Position numbers and translations under genes: made by a program
Origin: JBBIII01 sp037446575
GTDB lineage: Bacteria > Bacteroidota > Ignavibacteria > UBA10030
Direction of reading: 5' to 3'
NCBI GenBank assembly: GCA_037446575.1
Contig: JBBIII010000028.1
Span: 1 to 27,084, forward strand
Length of the DNA: 27,084 bases
Shown here: positions 7,508-16,040 of the stretch, piece after piece
Layout of the letters: every line of letters begins with the position of its first letter
How positions within the stretch are numbered: position 1 is the stretch's first letter
Notes under the pieces: generated by a model
What the model saw: the letters and a program-made list of their open reading frames with translations, nothing else
Databases searched by the model: none
What the model was told of the DNA's origin: nothing

Positions 7508-10500
7508 ATGCGTACGTTATATTGTATATTAATCGTGTTGTTGTTAGGGTTTAACGCTTATAGTCAAGTTAACCTGAAAATACTTATTCGCACACCGCTT
7601 CCTTCCGAACTGAACGAATGGATCGATGATCCTACTGTTGTGCAAGTCGTTATCACTAACACGAGCATAACAAATTTCTCAAACGCCACAATTAGACTGA
7701 CTATTAGTGATGAAAAAGGAAAAACGTTAGCGCGAACGAAGCCGCATAGTCCTCATATCCCGAAAGTCAACATTCCGCCGGGAAGCGGGGCGGCTCCGAT
7801 GTCTCTTGTGCTGAACGGTTCTCAAATTATAAATATCGATGCACTTGAATACGATAAGGATATTGAGCGCACGTTACTTACCACAAGCTCGTTGCCAGAA
7901 GGAACGTATGAACTTTGTATTTCGATTTACGATCAATTTGGAAAGAACATAACCATTGGCGATGAATCGTGCGTACAGATTCACACATTGGTGCCCGAGC
8001 CGCCGCAAATTGTTTCGCCTGTTGATGATGAAGTATTGCAAAACGCTTTCCCTATGTTCCGCTGGTTGCCTGTAACAGGCGCTAATGTTAAAAGCAGTCC
8101 CATTAAGTACAAAGTAAAAGTATGTCCTGTTTTCGAAAGACAATCGCCGCGTGATGCGTTGGAACGCAATCCCGTTGTGTTCGAGAAAAAAGATATTCAA
8201 ACAACCTATCTTCAAACGTTGCCTGGCGATCTGCATTTTGATTATTATCCACGTGTTAATCGTTACGTCTGGCTTGTTCAAGCATTTGATGAGAAAGGAA
8301 AACCAGCAACAAGGAATCAGGGGAAGAGTGAGATTGCGACGTTTCAGTTGCGAGAATTTGAACGCACAACACGAGAACTTGCCATTGCGAATGTGTATCC
8401 AGCTGATAACGATACTATTCCATGGCAAACGCCGCAGTTTATTGCTCGGTTTTCGCCCTGCGCCGACGATGTTCGTTCTATTGTTATTAATCTGAGTGTA
8501 GTTGACGAACAATCATCTCAATTACTGACACATACCCGGCGGATACAATTTCCTCAAGGTCCCTTGCAAACCCAACAAATAACAGATCCCGAAAAAGCTG
8601 GACTATTGATTTGCAATCTGAATGATGATGGAAGCATTGCACGTTGGGTTCAAAATCTGAAATCGGGAAAACGATACGTGTGGAGAGTTGAAGCAATATT
8701 TACTCGTAGTGACGGAAGCGCTGCTACAGTGCGTTCGTCCGAAACAGCATTTACAATAGGATTGAAAAAGCCGTTATATCTGAGGCCAGAACGCAATGCA
8801 ACAATAGTGGCGGGAAAACAACAAGTAGAACTGAGCGTTCAGTTTTCTGAGCCTTCGATGCTCAACATTCTTGATCGAAGCGTTTTGAGTAATCCAAATT
8901 TCAATGGGTACAATGCTATTTCTCAAGCTTCAGCGAATCTTCTTTTCGAGGTATCGAGATCGCAATTGTTCGATACGCTCGTTCATCAGCAAACGGTTAG
9001 AATTCCCGAAGGAGATGATTATACTTCGGGTGACCGATGTGAAGCGCTCTATCAACCTATCATGAAACGAATAGCTGGTTTGCGGGATACGGGTCTTTAC
9101 TATTGGCGCGTGAAAATGAAAGATAAAAAGGATAGCACATATTATACAACACAAAGTACATCGTTCAAACTTGTACCCGATAGTCTGCCGCAATGCTTTG
9201 CTATGAACATAGAACAGCCGGTAAATAATGGTACATGGACAGATGGGCTTAGGCCAAAATTTGCTGTTTCGATAAAGCCAGGAATTCGTAAGCCAGCAAT
9301 TACGGGGGGGCGTTTCCGAATTTGGAAAATGAGCTCACAGTCGCAAGCCATAACCGAAGCCAAGCAATCGACACCTGTTGTTGATACAAGTTTTACAGGC
9401 GCACAATGTCTTTTTGCGTATTCAACGGATATGATGGGATTTACTCGCTATGATATTAATCTAGTGAACAGCGATTCGAGTTCTAAAGCATTTGCGGCTG
9501 ATTCTGGAGATTATTACGCTTGGAATTTAAAATTGAATTACAAAAAAGATTCTGTTCGTGCAGATGGAAGCATGTGTGCAGTGGATTCAATTGTAAGTCC
9601 TGATGGAATTTTCCAAGTCAAACCAAGAGCCAGTGATGATAACAATTGCTCTGGCAACTGTTTTGCCGATGCGCCAACAAATACGACGTCTGGCACGCAA
9701 ACGCTTGCGAAAGATAGCGTGCTTACAATCGGTAAATTTAGTCTCTCGCTCACTTCAGTCTCTGGAACACCCGCATCGCTTTCGGGTGAAGGAACGATCG
9801 AAGTACCATATTTGCGCGCTCCAATTCTTGTGGAATTTAACAACATTAAGGTGAATAGCGATAATGAGGTGTACGAAGGAGCTGTGTATGCGAAAATCGA
9901 TCCCTCTGCCGGATACTCAGCCGCCAACGAAAGCGAATTTGAAGGAAAAGTTCTCAATAAAGCAGATGGCTTGCTGAAAAGTATCCATGATAAATCGAAG
10001 AGCGCTGGAAGATTAGTAAGCGGCTTTGTCAACAAAGAACCAATTGCTCTTCCCATAGGTTTCGACAAAGATATTGATGGCTACAAAACTGTGGTCGGTA
10101 TTATTGGTATGATGTTCACGCCAACCATGGCGGTGCTCAATGCGGCAACGTGGGTAGAAATGCCTTCGCTGGGACCCGATGTTGGATTTGGGCTTGGCGC
10201 AAAGAACATTTGCTTCCATAAAGATGGAGTAGCTGGTATGAAAAAAGCGGTTCTTTATCTCACACACGATGTCGGTTACAACAACGAGGGAAGCTGGAGC
10301 ATTCTCTTTAGAGCTCCTACTCCATCCGATTCCGGAACTTACGCCGCATGGGATTGTCAAGGGTTAGAGCATCTTGTTCTATCGGCTGAAGTAGAATTTC
10401 CACGTTCGTGGCTCAAAAATACAACCGATTCCGCTTCACTTGTCAAAGCATCCTTTAAAGGACGAGCGGAAAAAAATGGTAACGGCTGGCAATGGATGTT

Positions 10501-13500
10501 GACCTCTTCTCTTAGTGATTGTGAATTCACAGATCTGCCTGGGTTCAAATTAAAAATTCCGAGTATGGTTTTCGATTTTTCTACAACGAAGAACCCGGAA
10601 GGTATTACATTTCCAGATGGATACAACAAAGACAAGAGCAATGCTTGGAAAGGATTTTTTGTTAAGAGCGCTTCCATCACACTTCCCGATCTCTTCCGTA
10701 CATTCGAAGACGTAAATCCTGAAGTAATGATAAGCAATTTGCTCATCGATGGAACCGGTGTTACCGGAAAGTTCAACATTCAAAACATTGTTCAATATCC
10801 TAAAACAAGCTTCGGCGGATGGGGCGCAAGCATAGATACGTTGCGTATTGAGATGATCTCCAGTTCATTGCAGTATGGCGGACTTAAAGGAAGAATAAAA
10901 ACCGCTATTAGTGATACTGCATTTGAATATTCTGGAACAATTTCCCGTCCGGCTGCTGATAGTGCAGGAAAGAAATCTCTCCAGTACCAATTTGCGATAA
11001 ATCCGCGAACAAACATGCCAATTCCTATAAGGGGATTAAGGTCTACGCTCACACTCAGTCCTTCGACCAGTATGACTTTATCCTATACCGACAGCGGGTT
11101 TGTTGGAGAGCTGATTCTCGGTGGCTCTTTAATGGTTGATTCAACAATAGATTATTGTTCAAAAATAGGTTTGAAAGGTATAAATTTTTCTAATTGGAAA
11201 ATAAGCACAACAAAGCCATACTTTAGTAAGGGAGAATGGAGTTTGGCAAGTCCACAACATAGTCTTTCAGGATTTCCGATCACAATAAATAAAGTTGATA
11301 TGGTTACAGGGACGCGAGATGGGCAGTTTGCCGCCGCATTACAATTTACGCTAAACGTTAATCTGCATTCAGGAGCAAGCGGTGTAAGCGGTGGAACAAC
11401 TCTCAAACTTTGGACGAAATTAGAAACGGGAGCAGGACAACAGCGCTTTGTCTTTGATGGAATTGAGATTGATTCTATTGGCATCAATGCCGATATGGCG
11501 GCAGTAAAAGTGCGCGGAGCGCTTAATCTATTTAGCAACGACCAAACATTCGGTAATGGATTCCGTGGTGCGGTAATGGCAACCTTTTTGGATAAGATGA
11601 CTGTTGGAGCGACTGCACAATTTGGTTCTGTTAGCGATTTTCGTTACTGGTATGTTGATGCAAAAGCTATCTTACCTTCGGGCATTCCGATATTTACTGG
11701 AATGGGCATTTATGGATTTGGCGGCGGAGCATGGTATCGGATGAGTCGAACAGGTCAATCAAATATCAGTGGACAGACAATTACGTCTGATAGCGCTACA
11801 ACAACTAGCGCCGTAAATTCTGGATTTACGTATGCTCCAAATAGAAATGCTTCCTTTGGTTTTGCAGCAGCAGCTGTGATTGGCACGCACCCAAGTCCTG
11901 AATCGTTCAATGCAGATGCTGGACTGGAAGCGCAATTCACAAACAACGGCGGACTTAGTCAAATGTCGTTAATCGGAAACGGATACATGCTTTGCCAGAT
12001 AAGCGAACGCACGAAAGCCAAAATTCTCTCCGACGCAAATATAACTTACTATCCATCCACAAAAACACTCCATGGTGTATTAAACGTTCGCATCGCAAAC
12101 GCAAATCCACTGCAGGGCGGCGGACAAGCGGTATTACACTTCGACCCAAATGTGTGGTACATCAAAATCGGCGAACCAGCACAACCGTGTAGTTTAAGTC
12201 TCTCAAATTGGCTACAGGCGAATGCGTACATAATGACGGGAATGCAGCTTCCTACTCCACAACTTCCAACCGAACTTCAACAATATCAAGGAGTTGTGCA
12301 GAGCAGAAATCGCAATATCGAAACCGGAAATGGTTTTGCATTTGGGGCAAGTCAGCAATTTCGAACAGGGCGTCAGCCATATCTTGTTTTCTATGGAGAT
12401 ATTACAGCGCTTTATGGTTTCGATCTGGCGCTGCTAAAGTACGAAGGAGTAACCTGCGAAGGTATATCTGGCAACATGGGACTCAATGGCTGGTATGCAT
12501 CGGGACAGGTCTACGCTTACCTCAATGCAATCATTGGGATGCATATTGACGTTTGGGCATATGAAGGTTATAAGAAGATACTCGACTTAACACTTGCTGC
12601 AATTTTACAAGGAGGCGCCCCGAATCCTACTTGGCTAAAAGGGACGGTGAGTGGAAATTATAATATACTTGGGGGAGCTGTAAAAGGGCGTTGCGAATAC
12701 AAATTTAGCTTAGGGGAACAATGTCGATACATTACCGATAATCCGCTTGGACGTATCGACTTGATATCGGATATAAGCCCTACAAATCAACAGACAGGCG
12801 TTGATGTCGCTGTAGAACCTCAAATTGCTCTCAACTTCAAACTTAACGAACCATTTGAAATAGAAGAATTGCCTGAAGGAACTGGAAGTGCGAGAATTCG
12901 CACTTTCCGAGTAAAGATCGATCAGCTTTCGCTCCAAAAAGTCTCGAACAATGCTTCGATTCATGGACGTGTTATCGAAGCAACGGATGGATTTACGGCA
13001 TTCTTCAAACCAAACGAAATGCTCGAAGGAAGAACACGGTACCGCTTTACTGCTTCTGTTAATGGAGAAGAGCGTGTGAACAATGCCTGGCAACCGGCGA
13101 AGAAACGAGATGGCTCGGTGGTAAAACAGCAGATAAGCACAAATTTCCATACGGCATCTGCACCTGATAAAATTTACGCACAGCATGTTGCATATAGCTA
13201 TCCAATTGATGAACAACGGTATTTCCTGCAAGGTGAATGCCGTTCGGGGCGACTTCAGCTAAAAACGGGCATGGCGTATTTATTCCAACCACGTGAGAAT
13301 TTTGATGTTCAGTTCATTGCCCGCTTTGTTCCGGAAGGAAGTCCACAACTCTTTATCGACAGTCCGGCAGCATACAACGCTGGTTCGGGAACAGTATTGT
13401 TTAATATTCCTCAATTGATAAGCAACAAACGATATAGTCTTCTTTTGATTCGCAAAGAAATACCAAACGATCCACAACTTGCGCAGTTGTTGCAAGCAAT

Positions 13501-14380
13501 GGAAAGAATGCAAAGTGGCGGCGGCATTCCATCCGGCAATATGACAATAAGTGATAGAGAGCTTTATAGCAGGCTCGGCTCAACAGTAACGCTAAGCCAA
13601 AGAAGAATTCAAGCCACGAATATAATAAATTTTGGTGAGCGCGAACTCTACTCTTTAAACTTCGGTACGAGTCGCTTCAACACACTTCAGCAGAAGCTAA
13701 ACACCTATCGACAAACCACGTTGCAAACTGATGCAAGCGGCATCTTCGAGAAGCAAATCATCACATTTACAGGTGCTGAAGAATTTGATTGGTATGATTT
13801 TATTCCTGTTCGTTGGACATCGTGCAACACAATATACACCTTCGGTCCTTTGGTAAAGATAAATGCATGGCAACGTAACTCTCAATGGCATACACAGTTT
13901 GCTAATCCATCCGTGTACGATGAAATTACGTGGATGAAGAACCGTGGATTTTGGCAAGGCGTAGTTACATACGATCGCTACTTCAGCGATCCTCGTTATT
14001 CCTTTGTCGATGTTGACTTGGCGGTACATCTTCCTGGATTAAGCTTACCTGGCTCTTCACCGCAAGGTGGCGGGAAGTCATCCGAAACTTCCTCGACTGT
14101 GCGAACAGGCACGCCATCACCATCACTCGTTCTGACATATAACCATGGCATTGTTGCTCCCGCCGATTATCTTGCTCTTAAAAATCGTGCAATTGAGGTG
14201 CTTTATAATCCGCTAATCAGCAAAAGCGCCGCCGAACGCTCACGTCTCAACAACAGTGTGAGTCGGAACTATCAGCGAATGTTCCGAGGCACATATCCTT
14301 TGGGATTCTACTACAATTATTTCGGTTGTCAAAATGTCGATGCTGAAGTGCCAAATATCCAAAAACCGTTCACGTACTAA
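7508..14380 (+). CDS. Giant exported multidomain surface protein (TANFOR-like N-terminus, FN3/Ig-like and Big_5-like domains)
   Basis: This 2290-residue protein has a signal peptide (about 1-19, ending NAYSQ). The next ~155 residues run RTPLPSELNEW ... LPEGTYELCISIYD. This resembles the N-terminal TANFOR-type domain of large Bacteroidota surface proteins, an identification from memory that needs a profile search. Residues about 160-700 hold three or four FN3/Ig-like modules with FRWLPVTGA, YVWRVEA and YYWRVKM strands. A short linker with Cys714 and Cys718 leads into a long, beta-rich, glycine-containing region (about 725-1745) that I cannot assign. Residues about 1750-1890 look like a Big_5 (SbsA-type) Ig domain starting DISPTNQQTGVDVAVEPQI, and about 1895-2290 is another unassigned domain. 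I see no T9SS C-terminal sorting domain. AAAGGG at 7496-7501 supports the ATG. It is followed at 9 nt by the beta-barrel gene. Confidence 0.85.
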   Translation: MRTLYCILIVLLLGFNAYSQVNLKILIRTPLPSELNEWIDDPTVVQVVITNTSITNFSNATIRLTISDEKGKTLARTKPHSPHIPKVNIPPGSGAAPMSLVLNGSQIINIDALEYDKDIERTLLTTSSLPEGTYELCISIYDQFGKNITIGDESCVQIHTLVPEPPQIVSPVDDEVLQNAFPMFRWLPVTGANVKSSPIKYKVKVCPVFERQSPRDALERNPVVFEKKDIQTTYLQTLPGDLHFDYYPRVNRYVWLVQAFDEKGKPATRNQGKSEIATFQLREFERTTRELAIANVYPADNDTIPWQTPQFIARFSPCADDVRSIVINLSVVDEQSSQLLTHTRRIQFPQGPLQTQQITDPEKAGLLICNLNDDGSIARWVQNLKSGKRYVWRVEAIFTRSDGSAATVRSSETAFTIGLKKPLYLRPERNATIVAGKQQVELSVQFSEPSMLNILDRSVLSNPNFNGYNAISQASANLLFEVSRSQLFDTLVHQQTVRIPEGDDYTSGDRCEALYQPIMKRIAGLRDTGLYYWRVKMKDKKDSTYYTTQSTSFKLVPDSLPQCFAMNIEQPVNNGTWTDGLRPKFAVSIKPGIRKPAITGGRFRIWKMSSQSQAITEAKQSTPVVDTSFTGAQCLFAYSTDMMGFTRYDINLVNSDSSSKAFAADSGDYYAWNLKLNYKKDSVRADGSMCAVDSIVSPDGIFQVKPRASDDNNCSGNCFADAPTNTTSGTQTLAKDSVLTIGKFSLSLTSVSGTPASLSGEGTIEVPYLRAPILVEFNNIKVNSDNEVYEGAVYAKIDPSAGYSAANESEFEGKVLNKADGLLKSIHDKSKSAGRLVSGFVNKEPIALPIGFDKDIDGYKTVVGIIGMMFTPTMAVLNAATWVEMPSLGPDVGFGLGAKNICFHKDGVAGMKKAVLYLTHDVGYNNEGSWSILFRAPTPSDSGTYAAWDCQGLEHLVLSAEVEFPRSWLKNTTDSASLVKASFKGRAEKNGNGWQWMLTSSLSDCEFTDLPGFKLKIPSMVFDFSTTKNPEGITFPDGYNKDKSNAWKGFFVKSASITLPDLFRTFEDVNPEVMISNLLIDGTGVTGKFNIQNIVQYPKTSFGGWGASIDTLRIEMISSSLQYGGLKGRIKTAISDTAFEYSGTISRPAADSAGKKSLQYQFAINPRTNMPIPIRGLRSTLTLSPSTSMTLSYTDSGFVGELILGGSLMVDSTIDYCSKIGLKGINFSNWKISTTKPYFSKGEWSLASPQHSLSGFPITINKVDMVTGTRDGQFAAALQFTLNVNLHSGASGVSGGTTLKLWTKLETGAGQQRFVFDGIEIDSIGINADMAAVKVRGALNLFSNDQTFGNGFRGAVMATFLDKMTVGATAQFGSVSDFRYWYVDAKAILPSGIPIFTGMGIYGFGGGAWYRMSRTGQSNISGQTITSDSATTTSAVNSGFTYAPNRNASFGFAAAAVIGTHPSPESFNADAGLEAQFTNNGGLSQMSLIGNGYMLCQISERTKAKILSDANITYYPSTKTLHGVLNVRIANANPLQGGGQAVLHFDPNVWYIKIGEPAQPCSLSLSNWLQANAYIMTGMQLPTPQLPTELQQYQGVVQSRNRNIETGNGFAFGASQQFRTGRQPYLVFYGDITALYGFDLALLKYEGVTCEGISGNMGLNGWYASGQVYAYLNAIIGMHIDVWAYEGYKKILDLTLAAILQGGAPNPTWLKGTVSGNYNILGGAVKGRCEYKFSLGEQCRYITDNPLGRIDLISDISPTNQQTGVDVAVEPQIALNFKLNEPFEIEELPEGTGSARIRTFRVKIDQLSLQKVSNNASIHGRVIEATDGFTAFFKPNEMLEGRTRYRFTASVNGEERVNNAWQPAKKRDGSVVKQQISTNFHTASAPDKIYAQHVAYSYPIDEQRYFLQGECRSGRLQLKTGMAYLFQPRENFDVQFIARFVPEGSPQLFIDSPAAYNAGSGTVLFNIPQLISNKRYSLLLIRKEIPNDPQLAQLLQAMERMQSGGGIPSGNMTISDRELYSRLGSTVTLSQRRIQATNIINFGERELYSLNFGTSRFNTLQQKLNTYRQTTLQTDASGIFEKQIITFTGAEEFDWYDFIPVRWTSCNTIYTFGPLVKINAWQRNSQWHTQFANPSVYDEITWMKNRGFWQGVVTYDRYFSDPRYSFVDVDLAVHLPGLSLPGSSPQGGGKSSETSSTVRTGTPSPSLVLTYNHGIVAPADYLALKNRAIEVLYNPLISKSAAERSRLNNSVSRNYQRMFRGTYPLGFYYNYFGCQNVDAEVPNIQKPFTY

Positions 14381-14389
14381 TGAGAGAAG

Positions 14390-16027
14390 ATGACCTCTAT
14401 GATGAAAAAATTAAACAGCACAATCGTATTAATCTTCTTCATATTTAGAGTTGCAAACGGGCAGGAAAGTTCATCTCCCGTGAACATACGAACTTCTGCA
14501 ACATTCACGAGCAATTTTTACAGTTCAAGTGGAATCGATGCACGGCAACCTCGAAGCATGCAGTACGGCATTATTCGCACATCGGTTTCTTTGTATGATA
14601 TGATCGAATTCCCCTTTGAATTCTATTTTTCAACAAAACAAACTCAATTTCAACAGCCGTTTAATCAATTTGGCGTTAGTCCGCGCATATCCAACTGGGT
14701 TACACTGCACGCTGGATATTTCTCAACACGCATTTCGGATTTTACATTTGGCGATTTACGAATACTTGGAGGTGGAGTTGAACTTACACCGGGTGATTTT
14801 CGATTCAAAGCTCTCTATGGTCGCACTCGAAATGCCATACAACCGGATAAAATGAGTTTTTCACCTGAAGTGTATAAGCAAATGGCATACGCATTCTCCA
14901 TAGGTTATGGCAATATAGCGGAGTCGTTTTTCAATGTGAACGTATTTCACGCCATCGACGATTCGAACTCTGTCGTAACTGATTCGGCTCTTACGAAGCC
15001 GCAAGAAAATTTGGTGGGGTCGATTGATTTTGGCGCTCGTTTTGGAGAAATGATTACGCTCGATGGAGAAGTTGGCATTTCGTTATTCTCATCTAATATT
15101 ACAGCCGATACTTTCGATACCGGCATAAAAGTGCCGTCATTTCTCTTCACTCCCAATGCTTCGTCGCGTGTTGATGGAGCAGCAAAATTGAATGTGAACA
15201 TTTCACCATCACGTTTATGGTCGCTTACGTTAAGCTCTCGATGGATAGGACCCGGCTTTACCACACTTGGTTACGGCTTAATGCCGAACGATTTATTGGA
15301 ATTTGCATTAGGTCCCCGCGTTCGCTTGCTTGACAATAAGCTCACTCTTCGCTCCAAAATTGGTGTGCGGTACAATAACCTTCGTAAAACTAAATCATCC
15401 ACGACAAGTAGGTTCACTGGAATGTTAGGAACGAACTGGCAGATCGACAATAACATTGGCATTGATGCAAACTATAACAGAAATCAAATCGATTCCCGCC
15501 ATAAAAACGATACACTTCGGCTTTCAAATGTATTCAATGCGTTTTCTCTTTCGCCGCGCTTTTCGTTTGACGGCTTCGGCGGAAACAACAATGTGCTGTT
15601 AACGTACAGCTATCAGGACGCAACAGATAAAAATGTATACACTTCTTCGCTTTCCAATTCACGAACGCACTCTGCCAATCTTACTCATATTCTTGCGCTT
15701 CCAAACACGCTCTCCTTAACAACAACATTTCTCTATAATAAGACATTGATGAGTAGCTTTAATGCGCAAATCATTCACGTCGGCGAGACTGTTGGGAAGC
15801 AATTTTTCCAGAATACACTTAACGCTTCGCTAAGCATTGGCGCAAACTTTGTAAGCGCAACGCAAAAGAGCTCTCAACTTGTTTTCCGAATCAATGCGGC
15901 ATACAGTTTTGGTAACTATGGCTCCATTAACTGCTATGTTACAAACAATTCGTTCCGAGGCGATGGCGCAGTACAGAGAAACTATAATGAACTTTATGGG
16001 AACATTCAGTATGCAATTAATTTCTAA
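14390..16027 (+). CDS. Predicted outer-membrane beta-barrel protein
   Basis: This 545-residue protein has a signal peptide (MTSMMKKLNSTIVLIFF..., cleavage probably after ANGQ) followed by a long series of short amphipathic strands with alternating hydrophobic residues. It ends in GNIQYAINF, with the C-terminal phenylalanine and alternating aromatics typical of a BAM-recognised beta-signal. No enzyme motif is visible and I cannot name a subfamily. The first ATG (14390) lies 9 nt after the previous stop; ATGs at 14399 and 14402 are equally possible and would give a more usual MMKKLN or MKKLN start. Its place between the giant exported protein and the FN3-repeat protein suggests it anchors or exports one of them, or is the membrane part of a shared surface complex. 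Confidence 0.75.
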   Translation: MTSMMKKLNSTIVLIFFIFRVANGQESSSPVNIRTSATFTSNFYSSSGIDARQPRSMQYGIIRTSVSLYDMIEFPFEFYFSTKQTQFQQPFNQFGVSPRISNWVTLHAGYFSTRISDFTFGDLRILGGGVELTPGDFRFKALYGRTRNAIQPDKMSFSPEVYKQMAYAFSIGYGNIAESFFNVNVFHAIDDSNSVVTDSALTKPQENLVGSIDFGARFGEMITLDGEVGISLFSSNITADTFDTGIKVPSFLFTPNASSRVDGAAKLNVNISPSRLWSLTLSSRWIGPGFTTLGYGLMPNDLLEFALGPRVRLLDNKLTLRSKIGVRYNNLRKTKSSTTSRFTGMLGTNWQIDNNIGIDANYNRNQIDSRHKNDTLRLSNVFNAFSLSPRFSFDGFGGNNNVLLTYSYQDATDKNVYTSSLSNSRTHSANLTHILALPNTLSLTTTFLYNKTLMSSFNAQIIHVGETVGKQFFQNTLNASLSIGANFVSATQKSSQLVFRINAAYSFGNYGSINCYVTNNSFRGDGAVQRNYNELYGNIQYAINF

Positions 16028-16032
16028 GAAGG
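16026..16032 (+). promoter_or_regulatory. Ribosome-binding site that fixes the start of the FN3-repeat gene
   Basis: AAGAAGG lies 8 nt before the ATG at 16041 and partly overlaps the stop codon of the beta-barrel gene. It decides between this start and the much longer frame that opens at 15879 inside the beta-barrel gene. Confidence 0.7.
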
Positions 16033-16040
16033 TATTTTCT

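Noticed and set aside
7874..8512. 212-codon open frame on the minus strand inside the giant-protein gene
   Set aside because: It lies fully opposite a continuous 2290-codon gene with clear domains. Its translation has no domain-like pattern and its length is expected by chance opposite such a gene.
9538..10068. 176-codon minus-strand frame, and other antisense frames across 7508-18143
   Set aside because: All are opposite well-supported genes, lack ribosome-binding sites that fit and show no recognisable motif.
14100..14380. T9SS C-terminal sorting domain on the giant protein
   Set aside because: The C-terminus (ending EVPNIQKPFTY) lacks the conserved strands and the lysine/arginine-ending motif of type A or B sorting domains. 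The FN3 protein also lacks one.
15879..16040. 5' extension of the FN3-repeat gene starting inside the beta-barrel gene
   Set aside because: The extra 54 residues overlap the end of the beta-barrel gene in another frame. The ATG at 16041 has a good ribosome-binding site and begins a textbook signal peptide.
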